In this document: in pieces, positions 11,649-23,331 of the stretch
Layout: every line of letters begins with the position of its first letter
Numbering within the stretch: position 1 is the first letter of the stretch
Source of the DNA: Styela clava
Lineage: Eukaryota; Chordata; Ascidiacea; Stolidobranchia; Styelidae
NCBI RefSeq assembly: GCF_964204865.1
Contig: NC_135250.1
Coordinates: 3,596,001 to 3,660,000, forward strand
Reading direction: 5' to 3'
DNA: 64,000 nucleotides
Program-made: the position numbers and the translations under genes
Notes under the pieces: model-generated
What the model was told of the DNA's origin: nothing
Databases searched by the model: none
The model's input: the letters and a program-made list of their open reading frames with translations, nothing else

Positions 11649-12129
11649 AAGCAAACGTACTGTCAACTTGGATAATTAATTTCAATAATTCAGTTTTGTA
11701 ATAATTTTTGCCCAAGTCTTAGTTCTATTTCATCACACATGAATGAAAGTTTTGCGCACATGAAGGTGCAACAACGTAACTGACTCTTGACTGACAATAA
11801 AAACGGACATTATGTTTATATCTCGACAATTCATTCTTCTTTTATGTTTTCAGTCTAAAGTTATTTAATTTAAATTTTAAAGTATCTTCTAAAGTAGCAG
11901 ACTTATAACTTTAATTGAGTAAAAATTTTGTATACCCAAATTTTGCATATTTTAAATTTAAATAACTTGATTGAAGTAATCAACAATTTAAATTTAATTT
12001 ATTTAATTATTTAATTAAATTTAAATAACTTGATTGAAATAATCAACAAATGCTAAGTCTAAGTCTCCACGCTGCGGTAAATACACCGTTAGGCGAGGCG
12101 GTGTGGTGAATTTTCCTCTTTTGATCCAA

Positions 12130-12560
12130 ATTTTGTTTTTTAATTCAAATTTGGTATATAATTGAAGTTGGTTTTGAAATCAGTGATTTCAAATTTGATG
12201 ATTTGCAATTGTTTTTTATTCTACATGTTTTTCAAAAATTTTGTATTAGTATAATAGAAGTTAGTTTTGATATTAGTACGATCATGTATTTGGTGATTTT
12301 CAATTGTTTTCAATCCACATTTTTTTGAAATTTTGTATTGTTATAATATAGGTTAGTTTTGAAATTGGTGCGATCACGCATTTGGTGATTTGCAATTGTT
12401 TTCAATCTACATTTTTTTTTGAAATTTCGAAAAATGAAGACGTTTTGGATAATGGTACGATCATATATTTGGTAAATTAAAATTTTTTTATTCTACATTT
12501 TTCGAAATTTTGTATTAATATAATTGAATTTTGTTTTGATACCAGTGCGATCATTACACT
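12130..12560. repeat. ~90-bp tandem repeat
   Basis: Between four and five AT-rich units, with successive TTGTATT/TTGGTAT landmarks at 12151, 12241, 12333, about 12425 and 12510. The units are diverged but keep a GCGATCA-like core and a CAATTGTTTTCAAT segment. Confidence 0.65.
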
Positions 12561-13839
12561 TCTAAGTCAAAACAGAATCTGTTAAATATCGTTGTCGCTA
12601 GATGGCGTATGTTACCTTCCAAATGCAAAAGTAATAAAATGATATTAGCGATAGTAGTGTGTCTCTGTCGATCTTCTTTAGTAGAGTTTGGTGTTATGAG
12701 CAGTTTTATATGTCGTGAGTGAGGGAATCCGCAAATGTTTTGGATAAGGACATGGGTGGGTGATTTCAAGGAAGATTGGCGCGATGAACATTTGGAATCG
12801 GAGTCATATATTCCAAGCGAATAATGTCATTTTATCTGAACATTAATTCAATTGTTAAATAAACAATAATCAATGTTAAATAGCAAAGCAAGATATGAGA
12901 AAAAGTATTTCAAATTAACTTAATGACTTCCTGAGTCTAAGTGGCTGATTCAATACCGCCTTGTTTGTAATGTGAACATCTTACAAAAACGACGGTGAAA
13001 CGACTACAATTCTTATCATAAGTGCGCAACCCCGACAGCTATGACCTTACTTCTTTTTTTTGTGAACATTTGACACGTAATAAAATGATAGAAAAAATGC
13101 AGCGGTATATACATTGCTCATTTGGCGTTTAGGGTACCACACACGCGATGGAGACCGAGCAGAGAAAACAGATTTTTGCTCAGATAAAGAAGAACTTTTG
13201 CAATTTTGAATAAATTTAGTTAACAGTTGATGCCGAAGTAAATGATAGAAATGCGAGAATATCTCGTATATGTAGGTAACCCATTTGACGTTCAAGTCAT
13301 GACTCCGAGAAGGCTGTAACATATAGAACAGATAATAAGAGTTTTTCTCAGATAAATTTGTTAAATGTCGATGCCGAATTGAATGATAACAAGGCGAGGA
13401 GATATATGGATAACCCATTTGACTGTTTAAATCATGACACTGCGAATACTGGAACATAGAGAACATATATTAAATCAACAGTTTCGCTCAGATCATGCAG
13501 GCCTAAACAATTTTGTCAACGGGCGATGCACAATAAAATGATACAAAAAGATATATAGATTGCACAATTGAAGTTTAGCGCATGGCACTGTGGATACCGA
13601 GCAGAGCAGACAACTATTGAATCAAGCTTACCTTAGATTGTACAGAACTTACGCAATTTTAAACAAATGTACTCATAAGTAGGAGACATTTGAATAACGA
13701 ATTTACCTCCTATAGAATAGCATCACGCTTCTCAGAGTTGAGCTCAGATCGAACACCTAGTTATACAAGGTGGTCGCTAGAAAAGTAGAAAATTTGAAGG
13801 TCAGACGAGATCATGAATAAAATGCGTGCTTACTTATTG

Positions 13840-14085
13840 GACACGTAGTGGACATAACGATCGTTTCAATATTATGTTGTTGTTGTTGTTGTTCTTTGAC
13901 ACGTTTTTAAAAAGTCGCTTTTCTCTTCGAATACTGGACCAATTGCTTTGAAATTTTCAGTGGTTAAAGATAAAAATTTTCTCCAGAAGGCTATTACTTT
14001 TTTTTTCGCTATGACGTCATTAAAAAATTATGTGACTCCACGTGTCCATATATTTGAGCATAGCTCTCTTGTTACTTTTTCGGAA
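13840..14085. mobile_element. Short dispersed element with inverted ends
   Basis: The ends carry GGACACGTAGTGG and CCACGTGTCC in inverted orientation, around a body that includes CAATTGCTTTGAAATTTTC. A full-length relative lies at about 60170-60430; fragments lie near 21240, 21600, 24990, 30650 and 32440. Looks like a MITE with no coding capacity. Confidence 0.55.
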
Positions 14086-14326
14086 CGTTTTAATTTTTTT
14101 TAGGTTTTTGCTTGAAACCTTTTAGGTTCTATTTGATTTCTGAAACATTATGTGTAATATAACACATGCCTTCAAAAAACTTTGTTCAAGTTATTCTTTG
14201 TAAAAATAAATAGCTTTGACAAATTTTCTGTTTTCCGTGAAATTTTTTTTTTTTTCTTATATGAGGTTACATTATATTTCTAAGATAAATACAATTTGTT
14301 GTTTCTTCGAAGTTTTGCTTGTAACA

Positions 14327-17300
14327 ATGAGAAACTTTGGCATCGTTTGCGCCATTCTGGCCGTAGTGTTTACTACTACAGGTAAGAAACCAGCATTTGA
14401 ATTATATTTAAAGCACGATGAAGGGCTTTGTTCTTCTTTACTACGATGTTCAGTTTTGATTTTCAGAATAAGATTTCCATATTCATCTCAGAAGAGAGTA
14501 AGTCGATAAGACGGCTTATCTATATGACGAATCTCGTGGAGTTATCAATCCAAGTCGGGTTTGGGAGTAGTTGACCTGCTATTTGTTTCAGTTACATATA
14601 CTTGGTGGTTGAGGAAGCCGTAACCAGTCACAGCGGTCATGTGAATCACCCTACGGAGGGCGTGTAGTCTAGTAATTCTCTGGCACATAGCCGTCCCCCA
14701 TGCGATGCGACCCGCAAAGAGTAATTCAACCGTATGACTAGAGCTTAGAACGATGCGAGAACCGCCAAGCTGACATACTTGATATCAACTTAAAAGCACC
14801 AGGAACTGCGGGACCCAATTAGAAATCCCAGCGGCCCCTACTTTTCATAGTAAAATTGATGGGTCTTTATATTTCATAAAAAAACATAAATACAAACCAA
14901 AAAAAGACATTTAATACTTTCTATAAAACAAATTTAAGGCACAGTCGATGTTGTTATTGTTTTACTGTTAACATTAAGAAAGGCAAAATAGGCAATTACA
15001 TTATACTCTTTCAGAAAAAGACTTTTCTAGCCTTTTTATTAGCAAAAGCATTCAAAATGTTTTCAGTCAAAGTCTTTTTTAGAAGACAGTACAAAAACGT
15101 TAATCTGGATTTCTGAAATAACGCAGAACAGAAGAATTTAATTGCTAATGGTGACATAACGATAATTTACCACGCATAAGAAATTAATATTATGGGAGAA
15201 ATTATTTCATTTTACGTTTTCAGTAGTATTTTGAACCTCACAATACAGCGCGCGGCCCCTTCAAGGTGAGGGGCCCAATTTGATAAAATCGGTCAAATCG
15301 GCCTTGCTTAAAGGTTGTACGGGGTTAATCATGTTTGCACAATACCGAAACAAAAGTTTCAAAATTAGCGAGAGGAGAGTTTCATTAAAGTAAAATTATT
15401 GATTTACTCATACCCCGAGGTAAGATATCTCCATTGGCCCCCGATGGGCCGCACGCATGTGCGGAAAACACCGAATACAATCGCTTACTCATCAACAAAA
15501 TATGTGTCTTTAGTGTGGGACTAATACAATCAAGTCTCGCGCCACAACTCAAAAATAACTATCTAAAAAAGAGCTAAACATAACAGATAGTAAGGCGATA
15601 GTATATTTTATTCAAAAAAAGAAGTTGAAAATACGTGGATGGAACGTAAATGTCCAAAATAAAGAAATGAAATATCCAAAATAAGGCGGGCAAAATCAAA
15701 TCTAAAAAAGATTTATGTTTTTAATTAGTTCCACACCCCTCAAAAAAATATGTTTACACCCCAATTGTGGAGCGCGCCCCACCGGTTGAGAACCACTGAC
15801 CTGAACTGTAATATTAATATTTGAATGAAAAGAATGAAACATGTTTTATACACATCCTTATGTTTTATTTCGTTAACGACAGCTTGCTTGCGTCGATATC
15901 ACCCATAAAAAAAATTTCATGAATTAGTAAAAACGCCTAGATGACCCTCTTTGTTTGGTCTTTATTTCATTTGAGGGATGTATAATGCCGACTAGATCGT
16001 TTTGGTATTTATTTTATGATGGAAATGTTTAAATATATTCAGCGAGTACCTGGAATTTTTACCATTAACGCAAACATTTGTCTATGTATTTCGCTCTTCG
16101 ATGCCCAGCCGTTGCCACAGTATTTTTTATAGCTTCAAGATTTTATACTTTATTACTGGGCGACTCGAATTCCTAAGCAACGCAAATATTTGATAACAAA
16201 TCGATAAAAGTTTTGCTTTGTGCCCATACTCAAATACTGTATGTGTATATCGTATTTGGTGTATGTACAGTACTGTATTCGTACTGTTTTAAAACACACA
16301 ACAAGCGCTGCATAAAACCCGTTCAAGGTAAGTAATTCACTCAACATCAGACGTGATCGACTACTCGAGACGTGAAGATCGACTTGTTGGTCACTCCTGC
16401 TGTATACGACAGTAATTTTATAGCTTCGTTCAACAAAAAGCATAATACAATGGAGTCGATCTTAATATATTTTGTTCTTCAGATTATACAATGCTAAATA
16501 AAGTATTTTAGACTTTATTGAGGAACTCGAATTTCTTGAGAACGTAAATATTTGACCCATAAATTGCGCTCCCGAAGTATGCGTACCAAAATAGCGGACA
16601 CCGGAACGTAATATGAATTATGCTAACCCGGTCAGCATCGCGCTTATTATCAGCTAACAAAGTTTTATTTATACATAATCGACTCTCGAAAAGCGCGAAC
16701 CGTTGGTCCGTGTATAAATACCGTTCTTATGGTGGTTCCATGTTGATTTGACACGCGAGATTTTATTACTGGGCAACTCGAATTACCAAGCAACGCAAAT
16801 ATTTGATAACAAATCAATAAAAGTTTTGCTTTGTGCCCATACTCAAATACTGTATGTGTATATCGTATTTGGTGTATGTACAGTACTGTAGTCGTACTGT
16901 TTTAAAACACACAACAGGCGCTGCATAAAACCCACATTTTTGGGGGTATGTTGTTAAACTCACTCAACATCAGACGTGATCGACTACTCAAGACTACACC
17001 CCTGGTGTATACAAAAAGCATAATACAATGGAGTCGGTCTTAATATTTATTTTTCTCTTTAAATTGTACAATGATAAATAAAGTATTTCAGACGTTACTG
17101 AGGAACTCTAATTCCTTGAGAACGTAAATAGTTGAACTATAAATTCAGCGCTCCTGAAGTATGCGTACCAAAATGGCGGACACCGGAACGTAACTGAAGT
17201 AGGCACAGATTGCATATCCTCAATATAAAGTAACGTATAATGACTTTGATTTCTTTTCAGAAATACCCCTCAATAGTGTTAACTAGCCCGTCCCAGAAAG

Positions 17301-19600
17301 CATGCGAGTATGCGTGAAGACGCAACACTCTCATTACCCCTTCCCCCAAAAAGCCATCACTGCCAGAAGTTGTAAATTCTGATTATTTTCTAGGAAACGG
17401 CATTAAATGTTACAGCTGCTTTGACTGCGACACCGTGGACAGCAGTACCCCAATCACAACTTGTGCTGAACCTCCTCAAACTGCCCCCAGTAATGCGAAG
17501 GGTGCTTGCTCCAAAGGAACGGGAAAAGTGAACGGTGAGGCAAATGCATTTTATAACTTGAAAAAAATAAAATAATCGCCGCACCCGTAGTATGTGAATC
17601 AAGATGGCGGACACCGGAACGTAGTATGTGTACCAGGTTAGGACATAATTTTACTCCAATTTTTCTTCTTTTAGTTCTATTAAAAGTTCGGGGACTAGCC
17701 AAGTGACTCCCGTAGTATTTGTACCTGAAGTAATGGCCCAACCCTACCCTGGTAAACATACTACGTTCCGGTGTCCGCCATCTTGGTTCACAATTTACAT
17801 GAGTACCAAATAATCTCAGAGCTGTCGAATCGGGGAAAATTAACAATCGACTCTCGGGTTCAGGAAATTTTGACTCGTACTCAAGTTTCAAACTCGTCAA
17901 CAAAAACTTTGACGTATGTGCGCTGGATGTTTTGTACAAAGCCCCTGCCGCAGATGAAGAAATGCGAGATTTAAAAAAAAAACGCCACGTTTTAAAATAA
18001 GGAATCAGTTATTTTCCAGCTAGGCTTCCGGGTTAGGAATGATTTGAAACTTACATTTCCAAGGAATGTCTGCATTCCCAACCCCAGATACAACCCAACT
18101 TGATAATTACTTATCGATTTTAATCGGTAATTATGTTGATAGGTATTTGTCTGTCTGTCTGATGCACGCGATACGCAAGGTGTCACTATGGAGTGAGAGC
18201 GCTGTTTTGGACAATTCCCTAACTTGCGATCGATAAGTCTTCGGTCTCTGACCGATATTCTCAATACCAATTTTATTATTTTGAGTGTTGCCGGGGCTTG
18301 GTACATAGGATCATGTGCGCCTGCTAAAATAGACTTTAAAAACGCGCTATAGACTAAAGATTCTTATTTAATTTGTGTGCAAAATTCGGATTTTTTTCCT
18401 CAATCAAAACAACTCAAACTCCGACACGTTTCAGACAAGGCTCTGTACAACCGGCAATTTTTAGGGGGGAAGGGGCTATGCCAACCCCCAAAAAATCCAA
18501 CATTTTTTTTAAATGGAATTTTGCGACATTTGCAGTGAGACATGAATTCTTACGTTTTACCCAATACCATTTTACTCTATTGTTTAACGATTTATTGAAA
18601 ACTGACTTTTCCTGGCTTGCTATCAACAATCCTTTCACAAAATGAACCAACCGAGACAGATGAAACAATTCTCGATTGTATACCTGATAAGTTCGACAGC
18701 GAAGTGATTCTGTAGAGAGATTCTTGTTATATATCAGATGTTGTTAGATATCAGCGACTGCTTTTATCTATCCTTGTTCGAAGCAAAAGGCACGATTAAG
18801 CGTCATATTACGTCATTATACAAGCAGTCACTTCTAGGTGAGGGGTTTTGGAAAAACCACAATCTCGGTTATCTACCCAATCATTACTTATTGAGTGAGG
18901 CGGTGGTCATGGAAATTGAGCACAGATATTTTACCTGTGATAGCAACCCAACCCAAATAATAAGCTATCGTGTCCACTTTTGCTGGTCTAATTAGAAAAT
19001 ATTAACTCTTACAGGCGTTCAAACTATAGCTCGAGGGTGTGGTTGGTCTACAGCTGAATTCTGTCAGCAAGAAACTCATGTCTTTTTGAGCGGAGAATAT
19101 TGTTATTGCAACAAAGGTAATCAACTTTTTCTTTTGTTTGAAACTTTAATTTAGGATTTTTTGTTTTCTAGTAAACGCCTGTATGTTCCGCTAATACAGT
19201 GGTTTTCAAGTTTTTTCTGTCAAGGCCCACTTTTGTTGCACAAAAAAAATTGTTGCCCGTCAACGTTTGCAGCAGAGAAAAACTACAAGAAAAACACACT
19301 TCCACTTTAATAATTGAAATGAGAATTACCACGCAGTATCAAGAACCAGGCATCATCATTCATTGCTTTACCATAATCAAACTATAAATCTAAATAACTT
19401 ATCAATCACTCTAGCAATTTATAATAGGTTTAGAATCCACAGAAAACTTTTGTGTGGCCCAGAAGTGGCCCACTAGTTTAGACCCGGTGCCGTAATACCT
19501 GTCATTCATTACAGATCTCTGCAACGAAGCTTCTATCGTGAAATTGAACGTCGTTCTGATGATATTTCTGACGGGAATTCTTGCAAAAATCTACGCTTGA
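14327..19600 (+). CDS. Ly6/LU-domain GPI-anchored protein, 127 aa
   Basis: Exons 14327-14381, 17394-17534, 19015-19116 and 19515-19600 join in one frame through phase-1 introns. Exon 1 is a signal peptide (MRNFGIVCAILAVVFTT). Exon 2 has KCYSCFDC, then a fourth and fifth cysteine. Exon 3 has RGCGWST, EFC and GEYCYC. Exon 4 starts DLCN and ends in a hydrophobic tail (VVLMIFLTGILAKIYA). The ten mature cysteines and terminal DLCN identify a three-finger Ly6/uPAR domain; the tail suggests GPI attachment at the cell surface. Such proteins usually bind ligands or receptors, but nothing here names a partner. Intron 1 holds a SINE and duplicated repeats, intron 2 a MITE. This is one of four intact copies in the window. 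Confidence 0.85.
14488..14720 (-). repeat. SINE, inverted
   Basis: Matches the reverse complement of the SINE at 50.07-50.4 kb, for example GATAAGACGGCTTAT and CACCCTACGGAGGGCG. It lies in intron 1 of the 127-aa Ly6 gene. A short tail fragment of the same family lies at about 10993-11035. Confidence 0.6.
15315..15500. repeat. Dispersed repeat
   Basis: Related to 8950-9150 and to the inverted copy at 540-735, sharing TTTGCACA..TACCGA.ACAAAAGTT and a GCGGAAA.CACCG block. No coding content seen. Confidence 0.5.
15535..15798. mobile_element. hAT-like MITE, left end truncated
   Basis: Matches the element at 19891-20207 (ACGTGGATGGAACGTAAAT core) and ends in GGTTGAGAACCACTG. The left CAGTGGTTCTC end is missing. 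Confidence 0.65.
16141..17200. repeat. Tandem duplication, period ~615 bp
   Basis: Bases from about 16145 and from about 16760 repeat the same order of blocks: TTTATTACTGGGC.ACTCGAATT, a GTACAGTACTGTA segment, CATCAGACGTGATCGACTACTC, AAAGCATAATACAATGGAGTC and GCGTACCAAAAT.GCGGACACCGGAACG. All are in direct orientation within intron 1 of the 127-aa Ly6 gene. The second copy is shortened. Each copy ends in sequence related to the MITE inner arm. Confidence 0.7.
17578..17807. mobile_element. GGTACTCCC-family MITE with 8-bp TSD
   Basis: A 230-bp palindromic element with AAGATGGCGGACACCGGAAC near the left end and its complement near the right. The 8-bp duplication AAATAATC flanks it exactly (17570-17577 and 17808-17815). 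It lies 43 bases after exon 2 of the 127-aa Ly6 gene, just inside intron 2. Confidence 0.85.
18030..18270. repeat. Dispersed repeat with ATCGATAAGT motifs
   Basis: Shares GATAGGTATTTGTCTGTCTG, GGTGTCACTATGGAGT and CGATCGATAAGTCTTCGGTCTC-like blocks, inverted, with about 42640-42945. No coding content; family unknown. Confidence 0.5.
19197..19495. mobile_element. hAT-like repeat fragment in intron 3
   Basis: Starts CAGTGGTTTTCAAG and contains AAGGCCCACTTTT near the left and GGCCCAGAAGTGGCCCACTAG near the right, a pattern of hAT-derived MITEs. A clear right terminus and target duplication are not seen. It fills most of intron 3 of the 127-aa Ly6 gene. Confidence 0.4.
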
Positions 19601-19890
19601 AAGCAACAAACTGTCAACCAACTTATTAATTTTTCTATTAATTCAGTTTTATGGTAATTTTTTACCCGGTCTTATTGCTGTCACATATGAAAACTTTTCA
19701 CGCATGATTATGCACATTATGTTTAGGTTTTGATATATTGATAATTTCTCATATTGCTTGTATTTTGAACCTGTATTTGTACGCACATGATGGCTGTGTT
19801 TGATAACAAGTAAGAAATGCTCAAATTTTTGAACACGAAAATCAAATGACCAAAATTGGATGTCTGGAAATTTCTTCTAATTGTTGAGGT

Positions 19891-20207
19891 CAGTGGTTCT
19901 CAAACTTTCAAAGTTGCGCCCCTTTTTAAAATCTGTCAACTCGAGCCTCGGGCCACCTCAAAAACAACTAGCTAACAATAAGCTACAAATAACAGATAGT
20001 ATGGCGAAAGTGGAAAACACGTTGAAAATACGTGGATGGAACGTAAATATCCAAAATAAAATAAAAACAAAATATCCAAAATTAGGAGGGCACGACCAAA
20101 CAAATAATATTTTTCTGTTTAATTAGCTTCGCGTCCCCTAAAAAAGTTATCTAAACCGTAGCCTCTCCTCATCTAGTGGGGCGCGCCCCATCGTTTGAGA
20201 ACCACTG
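19891..20207. mobile_element. hAT-like MITE with 8-bp TSD
   Basis: A 317-bp element with inverted ends CAGTGGTTCTCAAAC and GTTTGAGAACCACTG, followed inward by GCGCCCC and GGGGCGC. The flanks GTTGAGGT and GTTTAGGT match at 7 of 8 positions. The same insertion occurs in the duplicated block at 23628-23936, so it predates that duplication. No transposase. Confidence 0.8.
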
Positions 20208-21229
20208 GTTTAGGTAATTGTACCGAGTGTTAAAGTCCACAAAATTTGGAATACAATATCGGTATTTTTCGAGAATCCAGAAAAAAAAATTGAAAAACAA
20301 AAAATAATAGCTTTCTTCTTTATCTTCGAGCGATGAAAATTCGAGATCTATTTTCATTAGATTTATTATACCAACCATATAATGTCTGCAGTTTCGATTC
20401 TCCGGATTCGTAATTTTGACTCTTACGAGTTTGAAAATACGACTCCGGCTATCCGATCTGAAAATACGACCCTAGTAAACTTTGACTCCAAAGCTCCGCG
20501 GTTACATTGATAATAAATCTAAACTGAATCTGTCGAATATGGTTGTCGCTAGATGGCATACGTTAGCTTGCTAAAATGAAAGCAACAAGAAAGCTATGCT
20601 CAAATATATGGACACTTAGAATAAAACAAAATATATATTATTAGCACTTCACCGAAAACCATAGGTTACCCTACGCTTCCAGTACGATATCCTGCACGAA
20701 TCTGAACAGTGAAACAGCTACATGGCTATGGTAACTGACTTACTAGTACTTGGGTACAAATACCGGTACAGGGGCTGTCATAGCTCTTCCATGTCCTGTG
20801 GTAATGATTTATGTTGTTTACATCAGAACTGTAACGAAAAGGTGAGAGCGTAATAATTCACAGAGGTACCGTACCTTACCAGTACCTGTTGCTGTACTGT
20901 AGGCCTGCTATTCGATCGTGGAACGGTTTTTCTCTGGCATATAAAAACTCAATTCAATTTGGTCTCATCAAATTTAACATATTAAACACATCAAATTCAA
21001 CTAAAAAACCTACATTTGACATTACTGCAGTAGCAAGATCGCGAAAGGAATAAGCCAATTTTACTGTGGTACTGTAACTGAGCAGTACCGTACCTGCAGG
21101 TTCGATCACGCAACCGCGTGAAATAAGTTTAAAACAGTGTTTCCATAAGTAAATTTTAGAACAGCGAAATTTTAAATAAAATATCAAATCTAATAGGATT
21201 CATAGGAAATTTAGGAATAAATAGAAGTA

Positions 21230-21800
21230 ATAGCCTTCTGGAAAAAAATCAAACTTTAACCACTGAAAATTTCAAAACAATTGGTCCAGTATTCGAAGAG
21301 AAAAGCGATTTTATAACGAGAGAGCTACGCACAAATATATGGACACGTTAGACCAGAGCGAATCAGTCCCTACCGGTACCTTTGACGCTACCGGTACCCT
21401 CAAAAAAGTTCTGAATTTCCAGTAGCAAGAATTTTGCAGAATCAAAACGTACAGCCAGTCATGACACTCACTAAAATCCGTGTTCCCATGGATAAAAAAT
21501 AATACAGCAAAATTTTAGACGAAATATCAAATTTCATAGAATTCACGCAAAATTTGGAAATAAATAAAAGTAATAGCCTTCTAGCGAAAAAATTAATCTT
21601 TAACCACTGAAAATTTCAAAGCAATTGGTCCAGTATTCGAAGAGAAAAGCGACTTTTAAAAAACGTGTCAAAGAACAAGAACAACAACAACATAATATTG
21701 AAACGATCGTTATGTCCACTTCGTGTCCAATAATGATGGTGACAAGTAAAATAAAAACAATAACAACAACATAATTTGAAACGTTCGTTATGTCCCTCAA
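21230..21800. repeat. Fragments of the GGACACGT dispersed element
   Basis: Two partial, mostly inverted copies of the element at 13840-14085, joined by GTACC-rich sequence. Both carry CTTTAACCACTGAAAATTTC and ATTGGTCCAGTATTCGAAGAG. Confidence 0.5.
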
Positions 21801-22752
21801 AGTGTCCAATAAAATGATAGTAGAAATAAGGTGTGTGTCTCAATCTGTGTTTATGCTTACTGAGAACTTTATATTATGGGCAGTTTTATATATCTTGGAA
21901 GGGGAATTCGCAAATTACGTAGATAAACACGGGGGTGGGTTATTTCAATGAAACAGGTTGAGAGTTTGAAAACTGTGACATATAATTCAATGGAACGCTA
22001 GGAATGTTACAATGCCCCTAACTTTAATTGAATAACATGTTAAATAGCTAAGCGAAATATGAAGAAAATATATTAGAGTTTTTAAGTTAAGTTCGAAATT
22101 GACTGGAAGACTACTACGTCTAAGTTGATGCTTTACTAGAGTCTTGTTTGGAGTTGGGACATCTTACAGCAACTACAACGCTACATCTCTAATGGCAATG
22201 CGTATTATAAGTGCTCAACCACGGGAGTTTTATACCTTACGTCATCTTTTTATAGAAGGCTGAGACGTAATAAAATGATAGAAAAAAGAGGCAGCGGAGA
22301 GAATATAGAAGGCACGATTGGGGTTTAGGGCATAACATTTTGGATACCGAAGTTGGATGAAGAGTTAGCTCAGATCGTACAGGCTTAAACAAGAAGGCGG
22401 TATTCAGAAAACACGTTTGACGTATGACACTGCGGAAACACAGGAAGACTGAAACATATGAAAGAAATAATGAATCAAGAGTTTTGCTCATATCAAACAA
22501 GACTTTACTATTTTGTATGGATTGATGCACAATGAAATTATAGAGAAAAAGAGGAGATTTATAGATCTCATCTCGTTTTCAGTGCCAGGCACGCTTGTCA
22601 GAGTCGCGATCAGATCGAACACCTAGTTATAAATATATTAGAACGTATGCAATTTTATATAATTTCGTAAAATTAAATATTTAATTATAAAGTTAATTAT
22701 ATTCCCAAGATAATCACAATTTCGTTAAACTTCAAATTTCGCTTGCAAAAAT

Positions 22753-23331
22753 ATGGGAAACTTTGTTATCGTTTGTGCTATTCTGGCCGCAGTGTTCACC
22801 ACAGGTAAGAAACCATCTTTTGAATTACGTATATTTGAAATGAGATAAAAAATTTACCATTCTTTTTTAACGCCATGTTAGATTAGAAAAAATATATAAA
22901 TGGAATAATATGGGGTAACTATATCACATTGAATTTGTTTTTGAAATCGTTTTTCGTAATCGTCAATTTGTGACCAGGGACGGGCATTTCGAGTCGGTTC
23001 ATGCAATAATTTTTAATTTTTTGTCAGTCGAAGGACGAGGTCAATTTTTTTATCGAAGCCATATTTATATAACTGAATTCGGACAGGTGACTCTTTTTTT
23101 CGGTACTCCTGTAGTATGTGAAGCAAGATGAAGGACACCGGAACGTAGTATTTGTACCAGGATAGGCCATAATTTCAGCAGCAAATAATACGAGAGTCAC
23201 TTGGCTAGTCGCCAAACTCGTATTAAGCTAAAATAAGGAAAATTGGAATAAAATTATGGCCTTACCTTTGATATATTGACGTCGTTCTGATGATATTTCT
23301 GGCGGGAATTCTTGCAAAAATGTTCGCTTGA
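22753..23331 (+). pseudogene. Collapsed Ly6 gene remnant
   Basis: Exon 1 (22753-22804) is intact: a signal peptide beginning MGNFVIVCAILAAVFTT and a GTAAGA donor. Intron 1 matches the start of intron 1 of the gene at 26033 as far as a MITE (from about 23098). The sequence then jumps straight into the 3' part of an exon 4 (23276-23331, VVLMIFLAGILAKMFA and TGA). Exons 2, 3 and the DLCN start of exon 4 are missing. This looks like the scar of a deletion or unequal crossover. It could be transcribed but cannot make a Ly6 domain. Confidence 0.8.
23098..23275. mobile_element. GGTACTCCC-family MITE, right end lost
   Basis: Has the left end and middle of the MITE as far as ATTATGGCCTTACC, then changes abruptly to exon 4 sequence. 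The same insertion is complete at 26411-26632 in the neighbouring gene copy. Confidence 0.75.

Larger units (their letters stand above)
11802..14326. other. Intergenic block with degenerate tandem repeats
   Basis: No exon seen. Bases 12130-12560 are ~90-bp tandem units (TTGTATT...ATAAT...GCGATCA). Bases 13040-13640 hold degenerate units of roughly 160 bases (AATAAAATGATA, TTTGACGTT, GCTCAGAT). Related sequence lies upstream of the exon 1 copies at 22753 and 26033, so it belongs to the duplicated Ly6 promoter side. Confidence 0.5.
19535..22805. repeat. Segmental duplication, copy 1
   Basis: From the last exon of the 127-aa gene to the exon 1 at 22753, this block matches 23276-26085 base for base over long stretches. 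It includes the same hAT-like MITE, the GTACCGGTAC-rich segment (20.65-20.9 kb) and the promoter-side repeats. About 400 bases (roughly 21.33-21.74 kb) are absent from the other copy. Confidence 0.85.
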
